A stretch of 64,000 nucleotides of DNA from Liolophura sinensis (Eukaryota > Mollusca > Polyplacophora > Chitonida > Chitonidae). Numbering within the stretch: the stretch's first letter is position 1; the number at the start of each line of letters is the position of its first letter. The notes under the pieces are model-generated. The model worked only from the letters and a program-made list of their open reading frames with translations. It searched no databases and had not been told where the DNA came from. A program made the translations under genes and the position numbers. Positions 12,121-26,429 of the stretch are shown here, piece by piece. Location of the stretch: the NCBI RefSeq assembly GCF_032854445.1, contig NC_088303.1, positions 25,893,265-25,957,264 on the forward strand. The letters are read 5' to 3'.

Positions 12121-15100
12121 GAGCTGTTTAGCTTTAATGGATGCCACTCCTGAAGTCCCACCGGTTCAAACCACTTCACTATGCTCTCTCCATTTTTTCC
12201 GAGGGAAAAAGGCTTGACAGAACACATGCATAGTTTGGACAAGCGTTAACTTCAGTCATATCAGTCGTGTTAGGCTAGGTACCTAAACGCTGCTCGGCAA
12301 AGGATATATTCTGTGTAAAATATCATAATTATTCATACTTTGATTTGGGCGAAAAATACCTCTCCAGTCCCAACCCCCTGATCACACCCCCCTCCCCATT
12401 TCCCCCTCTTCCCTGCCCATCCATCCTCACAAATACCACGGAAACGTCAATATTCTAAATCTCAAATAATTTAATTTCTTTAAAAAAAAAAGGACAAAAG
12501 CTATAAAATGACAAAAAAATAAACAAAAATTTTCCAAAAAAACAGGAAAATGAACATGTTTTTTTTTCTTGCATGGTACATGATTCATACACACACACCT
12601 GTTAGCAGGTAAAAACTGAATTCATACCTCCTTCAACGAGAAGCACTTATTGAATTCAATGAAGAAATACTATCTTTGCACCCGTAAAATAGCTACAGCA
12701 CACATGCTATACACTGGCCTGGATTCCTAGTGGTAGGGGAACAGAGGTGGATCACACTACATGTACATGTACCAGTTAATACAGGTATCTGGCATTGTCT
12801 GATTGGCTAAGCTACAATGTACTTGTATCACATGACAATCATGACTACACATTCGGCCAGCAATGGCCTGTAGTTACCCAGGCAAGCTCTCAAGTCCACA
12901 AAGCTGCTGTTTTCTTGTTCACCTCAAGCTGGTTTCATTTTATTCACATCTATTTTTTGTTATTATTCACTGGAAACCCAAGTCGTCTATGCATTATCTC
13001 ACCCATAATGGCTGCCCTATTGGGAGACGGGCGTCTGTTAAGGTCCTCGGAGGGCCATTGGCGCGTGGCTACCTATTGTGCCAGGAAGATCGCGTCGCTC
13101 AATTGACACCCGAGATTGTCGCGTGCCACATTCATCTCACAGTGCAATATTCAGAACCACCCCCTTTTTTATCCTCTCAGCTCTTCTGCTTAAACAATGA
13201 GGTATATCATGGGAACCACCTGCTAGTCTGGGGGCATTAGGGTGGGCATTAAGGTGAGCTCTTAGCCTGGCTCTACCCTTGACCCCAGAGGCTGCATGCA
13301 CATCTACACTTGGGTGTCCCATCAGGCACATCCACTGGTCCTTTATATACAGTCAAGCTGAAACAAGATCTGTTCTTTGCCGTATGTAGTAACCAATGAT
13401 CAAACGTTTCACCTGGTATTCTCAAATGATCTTTGATACATCTAAGCATATTTTTGAATGAATGTTTCTGCCTGAATTGATAAAAATGAATACAGATTCA
13501 TGAAGTTATATATCCAATCATCTTATGGTTTTATGGCCATCTTTTTGGAGGTCTTAAAATACAAGGATGGTACCCTTATGCTGTGCTTTATCACACTGAC
13601 AGAGCTTAAATATTGTCAGACACATTGTATACCTTACAGCCTCCATTTAAAATCCCAGAATGGTCATCCACGAATGATAAGCATGAAAATCATTTTCAAC
13701 TGTATGCCGCCTGAGCTATTTCTAAAGCAGAGAGCAATGATTTATGTCGATCTTTAAAGCAATGGTAATCACACATCCAGACGAGCCAGACGCCAGCATA
13801 AGAGCTAGGCGCGTGCCAGGCGTATTGAGAAAAACTCTGTTTTCTAAAGAAAGGTAACCTTTCCGTGTGAAATAAGTCAACTGACATGTGTGATATGTTG
13901 AATTGATGTTCATGCATCTAAACAGGGCAAATCATCTAAGCTACGCTTTCAATTTAATTTCAGCCACATGTACGGCCTTGTTTTAGATTTACAAGAAGAT
14001 AATAGCCCAAGAACTAATTCAAAGGTATAAGAGTTTACTGAAGAAATTATGTTAAACAATACATAGAGGTGAATGCAGATCATAATTAACACGACAACTT
14101 AATTACAAAGGTTCAAATCTCAACATTTTTTTTTTTAACATTAGTGATGTTTGTATTTTTAAGTTCTGGGCTTATGTCAAAAGATTATTTTAAAAACAGA
14201 GATCAGTTTAAACAGCCAACTCCTTAGGGCTTGAAGTTTATATTCATTTCCAACAAGCTGTTCCGTTTACCTGCCAGAACTGATCACACAAAGCTATGTT
14301 GTTTTTCCTCATTGACATGAACTCAGCTAAAAAAATGAACAGTTCAGTTAATACAACTGTCCTTCCCCAGAACCCTGACGATGAAACATACTTAATGAGT
14401 TTCATCGCAATATCCGACACGGGGACGGCTCAGGTTGTGTCATCAAAGGAAGCAAATTTGTTGATCAGTCAACTAAATATCCTCAACAATTCATCAATAA
14501 AACTAAGCTCCTGCGGCATAATTTAAAGTGGGAAAAAAATCCAGAATTCATTTTTAATTATCGGCTACGTGTAAGATACGATAAATTACAGCATAGCTCA
14601 TGATGTTCCCAGGTTCAAACCTACACTTCAGATATAGATGTACACCTTATGTGGGAAGTGCAATAACGCTCTGATGACTCAAATATAAAACCTATCGGTA
14701 TTGGATTTATCGAACAATTGAAACTCCCTCAATAAAACATTTCATGTTTATTCCTACAGCATCATTTGCAGTATTTAATTTTAAACTCTCCTTTTTGAAA
14801 GAGTGAAGTAAATGTTCTTTAACATCCAGGTACCACAATTATTAACCTATTTTACTAACTTTACAACTGAAAATATTACTTGTTAATTTTCTTATTCATT
14901 TAGTACCCTCTGAATTAAATCATGTGAGTACAGTATACTTGTAGCCAGAGACTAGTACAACTATACAGGTTTTGATACAATTTTATTACCAGGAGATGGC
15001 TGGTAAAATTGTTAAACACATATATTAAATTTCTAAACAAGTGATCATTCAAAGGCTTCCAGCACTCACCTCGACCATTACACCTTATAACTGTAAATTT

Positions 15101-16799
15101 CTTGCTATGCTTCTGAGCATGTAGCTGGTTACCTGGCTCCTCTGAGAAGGACAATGTGTGGTTCCTTCTAGTCAACAGTCTTACTTGGTTGAAGTCTGAA
15201 GGCAGGCAGCTAGATCACCCAAGACTATTTATTTACAGTTGCCACAAACCTTGGCAAACACACCTGTTTCCAAAGGTAGAAGCCTTACCTGTGTTAGCTA
15301 AGGCCACCAAGTCTTTAGTCCAGCCACTACACCTGAGCCTATCAAATTATACCCCAGCTCTTCACAACACCTATCAAAGCCAGGCAAAATGACAGGTGAT
15401 GGGTCACTCGGCTGATTGACAGAAAACCTGACACCTGAAGCAGACACACTAGTATATGTCTACACTACAGGCACTTCAAGGTTCGCAGACATCAAGTTTT
15501 TGTCGATGTCAAAACTATTTCTATAATCATATATATAATATCCTTTTCTTAAGGATTTCTTCACAAAATGCAGTTTATTTGTATGTAAAAATTTGCATAA
15601 ATGCTTACTTACAAATCATGTATACCATTTCTGTTCGCTGAATAAAAAAAGATAGTTAGTTTGTTTGGTTATCAAGGGTATAACACATACTTATGGCTGA
15701 ATGAATATCTTCAAGTATCTTAATATCCGACATTAAGAGCTCTTAAAGTCAGGATCAAATTCTTTTAAACAGGACATCAGCTGGTTAGAATGTATGAATA
15801 TCCTGTCAGATCTTCTCTACCTGTCTTTTTTTTAAGTTCACTATACGACAGCTTAACACAGCTGCCATAGTTAAGCAGATAATGTTAAACATCAAAGAAA
15901 AATGACATACTTTACACAGGTAAGCTCTTAAGTGGTGAAAATCATTCTTCAAAGACCAGATATTTCAGTTAGCTGAGCACAACACCGCAGACATTCGACC
16001 CAGACGCTATCAGGGAGGCAACCATCGTCATTCATTACACACATTATAATCTCTTCACATCGCGCTTTTAAATTTCCCTGCTTTCTACTCAGCGACAAGA
16101 CAACGGTGTCATGTCATTATGTTGCAAGCTTATCTCTGCCCCCAAAGACTTCAGCACAACCTCAATGTTACTTAATTCTCATGTGATAAATGGATCACTT
16201 TTACTCTACACTTTAATGAGAAATCTTTCTTTTGAAACTCTCTGGTCCTAAATTAGGACAGTGTGAGATCCGCATGTATGATGTCAGCTTGCCTTCTATT
16301 GGCTCAATCGAGGAATTCTACCTTGTACCATAAACATCCTACTGATATGTGTGACATAACGAGACAATCAGCACAATTGGTAAGTGGTCTGGTTTTCAGG
16401 GTGTTTCAAATATTTTCATTTCTTTTCTATAACATATTAACTTACATGTAGTTGTCTAAGGCGACAGCTTTTTCCAAATCCTCAAAAGGTGCAAAAACTA
16501 AGAGACCATTACACTGAAAAATGATTAACAGTCTTGATTTTGAATAATTGATAGAAGATTTACCCATAAAAAAGGAACTTTTTGTCTTTGGTGAAACTAT
16601 CAATCAATAGATACATGGTACAGATAACAGTCGCTCAGGTTAATGAAAACAATTAGAACTGTCAACTGTGCACTGTGTTGACTTCTTCCGTAGCATGACA
16701 TAAGAGATAGATTCTTGTCAAACTAAGTCTGATGGAACAATTCCCTGTAATCTATGATGTCTGCTGCCATCTGTCACATACAAAAGTTATCCACTTCTA

Positions 16800-17060
16800 C
16801 TCGCCCACAATGCCTGGGTCGATTCACAGAAGTTAAGTACCATCGTTATCTCCCCTTGGAATTATCGCCCTATTATTTATAGGCCCTAATCTTGTCATTA
16901 ACCGCAATGCCGTCATTTCCATCCTTTGCCAGATACATCAATTTCGTCTATGAAAGGAGACAAGCAGCCAGGTAAAAATCCATAGAGCTCAGGCAAATGC
17001 CCTTAACGAGGCAAAATATCTTGTCAGGTAAACGGGCTTTGACAGCCAGATTAGATTGTT
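16800..17060. promoter_or_regulatory. Candidate enhancer
   Basis: Unique, higher-complexity sequence with CAGGTA motifs (two), GATA-type sites and TTAATG/CATTAA sites, ending just before the 65-bp minisatellite. Inference from composition only. Confidence 0.25.
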
Positions 17061-17212
17061 AATGCCCAGAGATAAAATAAAAATCAAAGGTATTAAGCTG
17101 GCCGTTGCTCAGGTGTCTGTTGGGGCTCTAGTAATTGCAGCGTTTGTAAACACACCCAGCTGGGAGATATGGCCAGTGGATGAGAGAATAAAACAAGGCC
17201 AGATAAAACATG

Positions 17213-17915
17213 ATGCTGGAATAACAGAGAGATGATAGAGAACAGGGTGAGGCGTGGAAGGAAACAAATAATAATCAGGATGGTGGAATAACAAATACGA
17301 GAGAGAACAGTGTGAGGTGTGGAAGGAAATAATAACCAGGATGGTTGAATAACAGAGATGAGAGAGAACAGGGTGAGGCATGGAAGGAAACAAATAATAA
17401 CTGGGATGGTGGAATAACAGAGATGAGAGAGAACAGGGTGAAACGTGGAAGGAAACAAATAATAATCAGGATGGTGGAATAACAGAGATGAGAGAGAACA
17501 GGGTGAGATGTGGAAGGAAACAAATAATAATCAGGATGGTGGAATAACAGAGATGAGAGAGAACAGGGTGAGGTGTGGAAGGAAATAAATAATAACCAGG
17601 ATGGTGGAATAACAGAGATGAGAGAGAACAGGGTGAGGCATGGAAGGAAACAAATAATAATCAGGATGGTGGAATAACAGAGATGAGAGAGAACAGGGTG
17701 AGGCATGGAAGGAAACAAATAATAACTGGGATGGTGGAATAACAGAGATGAGAGAGAACAGGGTGAGGCATGGAAGGAAACAAATAATAACTGGGATGGT
17801 GGAATAACAGAGATGAGAGAGAACAGGGTGAGATGTGGAAGGAAATAAATAATAATCAGGATGGGTGAATAACAGAGACAAGAGAGAACAAGGCGAGGCG
17901 TGTAGGAAATAAAAA
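17213..17915 (+). repeat. 65-bp minisatellite, about 11 units
   Basis: ATGGTGGAATAACAGAGATG starts units at 17341, 17406, 17471, 17536, 17601, 17666, 17731, 17796 and 17861, exactly 65 bp apart. A 61-bp unit begins at 17280 and a 67-bp edge unit at 17213. Neighbouring units share variants (CAGG/TGGG, GGCATGG/GGTGTGG/AGATGTGG) in an order that suggests block duplications. As 65 is not a multiple of three and the minus strand lacks stops in all phases, frames of up to 214 codons appear there. There is no unique spacer, so it is not CRISPR-like. Confidence 0.95.
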
Positions 17916-18825
17916 TCAAACAGAATATTTGAAAATAATATAAAAAAAAAATGGAATATGCACCTGTATCGAGTTTGATTTAACCTGAGAATTCTGCACA
18001 AAGTCAGTACAAAGAATAACCCAAGCTGCTGCTTATCTACCCATTCTCCACTTTATATGTGTAACACGTGTATTCACATTATGTTCAGTTTCTTAATCAC
18101 ACTCATAACAATATAGCTACAGATACAGTCGTTGAGAGCCCATTTCCATCAATTAAGGCATGGTGGCTTTATCATAGTAACACTGAAACCTAAAATCAGT
18201 CATGTGCTTTGATAAAATTATCACTAACTGTCACAGCGAGTCAATTAAAAACGACCAACATGGTGGGGGGGTGGGGGGGGGAGAGAGATCAGACCAAGAG
18301 TATCCTGCTGGGGGCCTCCATGGGAATACCATAAACTATCCCTTGTTTCTAGGACGAGACGAGATTACCTGGCAGTGTAATTAAACCTGGGATATTGTTT
18401 AGCAAATAAACCTGTGAAGACAGCCAACCAAGCAAATCAAAAGGCGATTAGAGAAGAATCAATTTCAGGTAGCAAGTTAATCCTAGTAAAGGCAGATCTC
18501 AAACTCTCACAGCTGTAGGTGTGAAACCATAAGCGGTGTGTTTGTACTTCGTGAATGTCGATTGCAGATTGCATACAACACTGCAACCGACCATGCACGC
18601 TCAGACAACCAGCAGTCTAAGAACATGGGCAACTTTTATATCATTCACTTACACATATCACAAGAGGTAAAAACTCTTTTTTCCTCTTTCACCTGAAATA
18701 CATGTGCGGTGAAAAGACAAAATCAGAAAATGGAGATACATGTATATAAAATCAAACAGCATTTCAGGTTAAGTTCTACAAAATCCAAAGACAGCCTTCA
18801 TTTATTATTTATATCAAGGTGAAAT

Positions 18826-19229
18826 GTCAGAATTTCCTTCACTGATAAAAGTGATATCTCACCGGCTAGAGTTAGATATGAATTCTGTTATTACACACCC
18901 CAACGCGATGACGTCACAAAGAAGCATTTTGTTTCTATGACATTCTGAGCTCAGCAGAAGGATGCCATAATACAAGTTAAGTCAACTTTAACATTTCTTA
19001 TATCACGCTACAAAACACAACATCATACAAGTTATCTTGCGTGACGTCACACTATATAAGGTCTACAGCTAAAAACATTGCTTAATCTTGTTCAAAAACA
19101 CAAAATCGCGATATTATCAAAATACAAATAATAAACAGAATATTGCACAGTGAAGGTTGAATACCATAAATATTTTTCTCGTGAAAGGTGAAAAATATTA
19201 ATGATATTCAACTTTCACTGCATAATATC
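18826..19229 (+). repeat. CRE/TATA/hairpin block, possible mobile element
   Basis: In order: a short hairpin CACTGATAAAAGTGATATC, a perfect CRE TGACGTCA (18909-18916), a second CRE (19042-19049) followed 4 bp later by TATATAAG (19053-19060), and a large hairpin with arms about 19139-19178 and 19190-19228 (GTGAAGGTTGAATA.../...ATTCAACTTTCAC). The last arms pair over some 38 bp with few mismatches. The fixed order of a promoter-like unit and a terminal hairpin suggests a transposable element or its relic, but there is only one copy in the window. Confidence 0.4.
19053..19060 (+). promoter_or_regulatory. TATA-box-like site preceded by a perfect CRE
   Basis: TGACGTCACACTATATAAGG combines a full cAMP-response element and a TATA box in the spacing of a core promoter, pointing to the plus strand, antisense to the host gene. 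No open reading frame of note follows. It may drive an intronic antisense transcript or be a remnant of a mobile element promoter. Confidence 0.35.
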
Positions 19230-22200
19230 CTCTATATATTTAAGTTCATTAGATGAGGTAGGTTTTAAATATGTCTGTACAACTAGAAGTTGCTTTTGAA
19301 GACTTGATTATTCACATGCATTTTGAAGCACACACACATTTAGCCAGATTTAGTTCAGCACAAAACCAGCTGGCCAAATCCATAACATGTGCATTACTTG
19401 GGAGTATCAGTTATGATATGCCGACTGAATTGTCTCTGAAACACAGCCATAACAATAAAACCAGTCATTACACATGCCTAATATTTAACAGAGGCAATAA
19501 AAGGCTGAAGCCGATCTCTGATATCATTGAGACTGGTGTGTCCCGAACAGACATCAAAATTGATACAGTGTAGCCGAGTGTCAGTATGCTGAAGTGATCC
19601 GATGCTAATGGGAGTTATAGATGCTCGTCCGGGCCCTGGGTCATACACGGCTGATGTCAGAGTCCGTGAGCAGCAATCGTCGCAGACAGCCTGGCAAGGA
19701 TTGATAGCGACTCCGTATTAAGACAAAATCTCAAGAGCTGACCACACAGACAAATGACAGCGCAGCCTCTCTCTCAAGTGCGGACATCTGTGCTCTTTCC
19801 TGTCTAATAACAACGCGTAACTGATTTCGCGGTAAGGCACAATACCGACTCTCTTGCCATATTCCTCGTTAAAAAAAAAAAACTGTAAAAAAAAATAAAT
19901 AAAAATATTCCAGAAAAAAGGGCTCTCCTTAGCTTTTGAACTCTACTCCTCACAAAAGCATCTGCCTTTGAAAATAACATCTTAATTTGCAAACAGGGAA
20001 AGAAAGATTTCATTGAGAAAGGCAGGATTCACTCAAGTGAAAACTTGTGTAATAACTACTACATTATCCTGCCCACAAGATTGTTTCCTGCCCTCCCCTG
20101 CTAATCGTGTCACTCTCAAATTCATTTTCACTTTGTGTCTCCCAAAAAATCCCCTCGTAATACTCCAGACTTATTCCGAATCATCGACAAAGAAGAAAAG
20201 AAAAAAACATCCGCATTATTTAGGGAGTGATAATTAGAAGTATCAAAAGGAGACATTAAACACCATCGATCATCAGAAACGTCTTCAGATTGGGAAAAGT
20301 TTTTGCCGTGTCTTTGTTAGGCAGAACATGGCTATATCGAGGAATCAGTACAAGTTGATCAAGCACATGATTTTAACATGAAAAGCCAACAAAACAATTA
20401 CATTCACTGATAAACAAATGAACTGGTCAATTCAATGAATTAGAAAGGAGCTGAGAGTAAACAATGCGAATGCGAGCAAAAAAACCATCAGTTATCAGAA
20501 AACAAAGGCCATGATTCATGTTACAAATGATTGTTATTCCACGGACTTTAATGAACGTCACAAGCATGCAGACGTGCTAGCTATACTTATTAGTGACTTC
20601 TATAGCAGAACTTTAGGTGAACATCAAAATGTAGACAAGCCAACAAGTGGTCAGAGTAATTTTACCCCTCCCCCCCCCAAAAAAAATTTCAGTTTGTTAG
20701 ATGTAATGCAATTAATTACACTAGGAATCACTATCATTGTTAATTCACTAGTGTGCCATTTTTTTTCTTTGCTGTTTTTGCTGTGGTGATAAGTCAGTGT
20801 TGTATGCTCCACTTGGTGTTAGAAGAGATCGTCTGGTACGACACTGACTTCTCCTCTCCAATAAGTCGCTCGTTTGCGCAATACAGCCGATTCGAGCACG
20901 GATTTTCACGATAGGACTTTAAGACAAACTGTGTTGTGCGATCCTGCTGTACGTTTCTACCGTGACACTCATCACGGCTCCGTTGACGGGCTGCTGTCAG
21001 TTAAAGACTGCAGAGTTAGCCTCGGTGTTTGGACAGCTGTTTGGTTCCGCCGGCAAATTCCATGGTTTTACGCTGGGGCTAGAGTGTACCTCAGAAGCAT
21101 CTAAACTCTCCGTCAACATTGAAGATACCCCCAGAATCAGATCTCTGCCGATGTGCAACAACCACGGATTTACTCCAAAACCTGAGGAAGTTTTGTCAAA
21201 CATGACACTTATCAAGAGCTTGTAACAAGCAAAAAAAAGTTCCTAGACTGTCTAATGTACACGTAACACTGTATCAGTTCGAATTTCCAGTCACTGCCTT
21301 TCAACATACCTGACCATCTCTTGTTAAATAAAAACATCTATGATAAACTGTACACACCTTGACAACACCATCCAGATGTGTTGTACATACACGGATTTAA
21401 TGAGTGAATGACGATTGAACTTTAACACTACACTGGCAATATTCGGACATACTGTATAGTGAGAGAAGTTTAGAACCAAGGCTATATTAGAGTTCATTAA
21501 ATTTTTGTGGGTTTTTTTTTTCTTTTTTTTTTTTTTTGGCTTTTCATAGTGCATTTGGTGATTGTATTTGACTGCAACACAAACAATGTCAGTAGATCTA
21601 TATTCTGTTATTGTTGTTTTATAATTTATCTACATTTTACTTAACGAAAATAACATCATCAATAAGGTACATAACAAATATATATATGTACATTGTATGA
21701 TTGTAGTAACGAGAAGAGTTCCAGTGACACCCTGTTATGTTCCTATTATCGTTCCTAAAGGGAAATATCCAGGAGAACATTTCATTCTTAACTACAGTTG
21801 TTTTGACACCTGTGTTCCCACTGACTCACAGCATGGGAATTGTGGTGAAGTAATCTGCAACAACAACAAAAGTGCCACTGCAGCATTGTAGTAGATAGTT
21901 ATGTCACCAAATTCCTTGCTGGGATTAACTAAGATGGTTGTATTTCAGCGATGAATGGTTTGTGTACACTGCCCTAGGGGTGTGGTATTGACCACTAATC
22001 TTCTAACAAAGAGTCCAGTTAAAGTGACCAGTGGTACTTCAGGTCAAGTGTCCCCTGAGCGGTCATCGGGTTACCTGGCTAAATAAGAGGGTCCCAACTC
22101 AATTACCTGGAATCCAAGAATACCTGCAGTTGTTGTACCTATTGTCTGGTCATTTACTTTAAGTGTTCAAAGGTGTTACAAAAACTGTCAATTAACACTG

Positions 22201-24029
22201 GAAAGAAGTCAAGAAGTTCACATTCTTTGAATTTCCTTTTCACAAGTCAATGCATATCCTTACCTGGATTTTCAACAACAATGTCATCAATAGGCCTAAC
22301 TGTGTCAACCAATTGACACCTTACCAATGAATCTACAGCAGTCACATACAGGTGAGAAACAAGTCAACATAACCACTTAATGTCATTATTTCACCAGTCT
22401 TACCACACCTGTAATCCCAATTATTTAAAGCAAGAGTAGTCCTCAGGTGTGACTTCATTAGTCTAATAGTGACAAAATACAATCGCATTGCACTGGGCAG
22501 CCCAACTTTTCACACATGTTTAGAAAATTTCCAGAAACCTGGTTATAACTTGGGTTTCTCCTAGCCAATGAAGTTAGGAGTTTAATGAAAGGTCATGATT
22601 GAAATAACCAGTTAATTTACTGTTGGTGCAACATACTAAATAAATCTCTACAAGGCTACATGAGCAAACACTAACATGTAATTAATGGAAAGTTAAACAA
22701 TTCCTTCCCTTACTTTTAATATCTGTGAGTTTAAGTGCACATAAGAGTGTGAAATTAGTGTTAGTTAATATGCACCCTTCCAAAAGGGAAATAACCAAGT
22801 AGTCAGAGCCTTAACTGAATAATAATTCAATAACTTCACAATACAAGTACAATCAAATGCAGAATAACTGCCAAAATCAAAACTTTCACAGTGCTCTTTT
22901 TCTGTGATATGAGGCGCTGTTCCAGTCCTTCCCTGTTTCTAACTTTCATACACGTTTACCTTGAACTGTGTTTTAGCCAGAAATAGGATACCTGTGACAA
23001 GTGAGCTCTTTGAAAAATATCATCGTCTTACATGATAACTTTTTCACCAGAATTAAGTCTATCCAGCAAAGCACACCTGTAATCAATGATATCAAAGCTA
23101 CATATACAGGTGTGGCAGTAATCCCTGCTACAACTTCCACCTGCCTTTAACTCTGTCAGTATAGCCCAGTAAGGTGTTTCTCTGTTTTACTTTGTTCTTA
23201 GATTTGAAAAAAAAAAACAAGACAAGATCCTTTTCACAATATCAATAACTGCATGTTCTTTTAAATACTAAAGCACACTCAATTTTTGTTGTATCGATGA
23301 CCCAAAGAAAAATTCCCATTCTCTCAAACAACAATTTTGATTTCATTATTACTTGAATCAGTTTGAAAACACTGTGATATCAAAATAATAAAATGACATC
23401 AAATTATACAAGGCAATACTAAAGCTTTCAGATAAAATATGTCACTAATAATAATTATTACATTCTGTCAATTTTTTCCCCAGTGTTTTTATATTTTTTG
23501 TCAGTTTTTTTCCATCATATTTGCAACCCCTGGTGAGCCTGGACAGAGCAGAGAGCCAGAGAAGAGGTGTGGTAAGATGTGACAGGATAGAGAGGGTAAA
23601 AGCCATATTGACTCAGCTGCCCTGCTGACGATAGGTCTACCTGTCAGGGGTCACCTTCTAATAACCATCCGCATACTTCCTTTGTACATCAGAACAACAT
23701 ACTTTGTGGGGTTTAAAACCGCCTTAGCAGAACGCAAGACCACAAGAGAACAAAGCAAAAAAATAATCCTTAAGACTCATTATTTGTTAAGTCAGTTTGA
23801 CGTTTTCTTTATGTCAAAAATGTCTATCATAGAACTGCTCAGAACATTTTCTAACAGCGGTTTCATTATGGAGAGTCAAAATGTGAATAAAATGTTGTTG
23901 TTTTTTTCGTGTTGATTTACGATGATTTACATTCTAAAACAAATTTTACTGGAAATAAGAAAGAATAAAAACCAGACTACAATACACCATTGCTTCTGGA
24001 ATAAGCTATCTATAACTCTAATAAATGTT

Positions 24030-24118
24030 GATTTATTTATTTATTTGATTGGTGTTCTACGCTGTACTCAAAAATATGTCACTTATACAATGACTGCCAC
24101 ATTATGATGACAGGAAAC
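24030..24118 (-). repeat. SINE 3'-end fragment
   Basis: ATTTATTTATTTGATTGGTGTTCTACGCTGTACTC followed by diverged body sequence (ATGTCACTTATACAATGACTGCCACATTATG). It is in sense orientation to the host gene and truncated at its tRNA end. Confidence 0.8.
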
Positions 24119-26278
24119 TAAATCTGATGATGTAGTTGGTTATGTTATTCCTATCATTAAACAAAGCTGTTCAAAATCAACAAAAGATTTTTTAAACGAA
24201 AATAACGGTAAATAAAAATCCTCAGTTTCATTCATATCCTCCTCTTAAACTCATATGCATGCATCTACATTATAGGTACTCTAGCAACTGTCAAAGGGAA
24301 AATGTTTAACACAAATTAACCCCTTTATCAGTGTGACTGTTCTGCCGAGTTTTGTTCCCCTCCCCACCTGCTGCAGGAAGTGATGAGGATTCGGGGAAAT
24401 GGAGGCCTGATATCTCCCCCAGCCTCCGTACCTAGCTCCAGCCTCAGTGAAACACAACACTTCACCATAATAGCAGCACAACTTCACCTTCACACACAGC
24501 TGCAATGCTTCCTCCTAAACCCTTTGTTCTCCTTGTCTCTGTTTTCTATGATTTCAGCTTTGAGAGGATAATTCTTCTTTATTTTTTTTTTCACTATCGT
24601 CAGACTCTTTTTTTTTTTTTTTTTTTTTTTTAATATTCTTTCTCTAGTCTGAATACAACCCAAGAGAGAATGCAGTCAGGCAGAAGCCAACGTCTGATTG
24701 GACAATAAAACTGGCATCAGAAAAATTCAAATTCAAAAAAAAAAAAAAAAAAAATGCATGTTGCATGAATCACATTTCATTCTTTCTTTAGTCGTCAAAT
24801 TTGCAAAATAGAGGATGAACAAAACCAAATTAGACTTCTGCACAACAAACGCTCCTGGCTGCTGCGCAACAATCGGGCAAGCTACACAGAATCATTAAGA
24901 TATGAGAATCTGAATAAATCATCATATTCATGTACTTTGATGTGGAATGGCTAAAATTTGTCATCATACTTGTGGCTGAATCAGTGAAAGCAGGCATACA
25001 ACAAAATGATATCTACAATCACAATATGACAAATAACAACATAAAAGCATGCTATAACATAAAAATAAAGGTTACAGGCTAAATACTAGACTAAACTGAT
25101 TAGTAATCACAGTGTTTATGTTTTCATTTAGAGCACCTTTTTAAAAACTAAAAAAACAGTACTTAAGTTTATTAATTTTTCAATTAAAATGAAGATAAAA
25201 AAAAAGGTTGATCAGTACATCTGGCTTTCAATACCACTCAAAAGGTCAGATCTGTTCATTGTGCTAACCACATCACACAATACGGATCACAGCAGTCCAG
25301 TACTGTAGCTTTAGTATCCAAATTAGTGTCCGCTGTAGGAATACAAGTGCACTAACATATAATCAATAATTCGAGAGTAATTTTTTGTAAAACCTATACC
25401 AAACATATTGAGATTTCGGCTAACACATTCTAGAACTGACTTTTAGACATTTTCTTCACACATATATCTAGGGTAACCAGAAATCCCAGTGGTTTCCAAA
25501 ACCGCATCACTGGTAAACTTAAGACATGACGAAACCATAAAATCCACTAAAGCTAAAAAAACAGCTAAAACAAAAAAAGGTTTTTTTTCTCTTTTCTTGA
25601 CAAAAAGCTTTGAATTTTCTTACACAAAAAGGTTTTACAATGTAACTTATCACTGGATAAGAGACTAAACTGATCTGGTATCTAGCTTTACAGGTAACAA
25701 AAAAACTGAAAGAAAAACAAGAAATAACATGATCCCTTACAAGAAGGAGAATGTCGTGTCTCTCCACAACACAAGTTTTCCCTCAAGTTTTCCTGACGTA
25801 TGTAAGCATTTTGCTACAGCCCTCATCAAAAATCCTACCCTGGGTAAGTAATCCAGAAGACAATAGCCTGTTTCAATTTATCCCAACAGAAACTTTTGGC
25901 TATATCAAATATTTTCCTTCTTCAGTGAAAACAAGTTTTTTGGGAGATAAATGTATCCAGCACTTCACAGTTGTCACCTCCTCCGAGGACAATGTGTCCG
26001 CAGGGAATTGTAGTCAAGATCCGAGAAATGTCACCTTTCACATCATGCAGTATCTGATAGCAACAGAAGGGCAATCATCGCTTCACATCTGAGGTATGTC
26101 TAAGTCAGTGAGACCTGGCCTCTAGTAGCTGGCACACACTTGCTATGACATCAGCGTGTGATTTCGCATATATAGCTTCAGGACAAATAAATGATAACTA
26201 ATCACAGCCAATCGGTATTGTGTGACAAGCCTGTTTGTAAACAACTGGTTCCTTCATTAGAAAAAAAAGTAGAGCATC

Positions 26279-26429
26279 AATGACAGTGTGATAGTTAGCA
26301 AATGGTTATACATGACTGGTGAAATACTGGTTGAAAAATGGTCACATGTAACTGGTTGAAATATGACCTAGTGTCAATTTAGGGTTCAGTTCTAACTATT
26401 CAAGTAAATGCTTAAACAATAGCAAATTA
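26279..26429 (+). repeat. Dispersed repeat family A, copy 2
   Basis: Homologous to 2311-2430. The 5' edge (ATGACAGTGTGATAG) and the 3' edge (AAATGCTTAAACAATAGCAAATTA) are best conserved; the middle holds about 30 bp of extra sequence. No tRNA head or terminal inverted repeats are visible. Confidence 0.65.

Larger units (their letters stand above)
10313..17212. other. Intron 1 segment: mostly unique AT-rich sequence
   Basis: Apart from the enhancer-like stretches at 11560-12120 and 16800-17060, C-rich runs at 11268-11302 and 12366-12422 and short homopolymers near 12480-12570, I see no recognisable element. Short open frames here lack exon context. Confidence 0.5.

Noticed and set aside
17093-18001. 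Open frames of up to 214 codons, and possible CRISPR-like periodicity
   Set aside because: They are products of the 65-bp minisatellite. The units are contiguous with no unique spacers, so it is neither a gene nor a CRISPR array.
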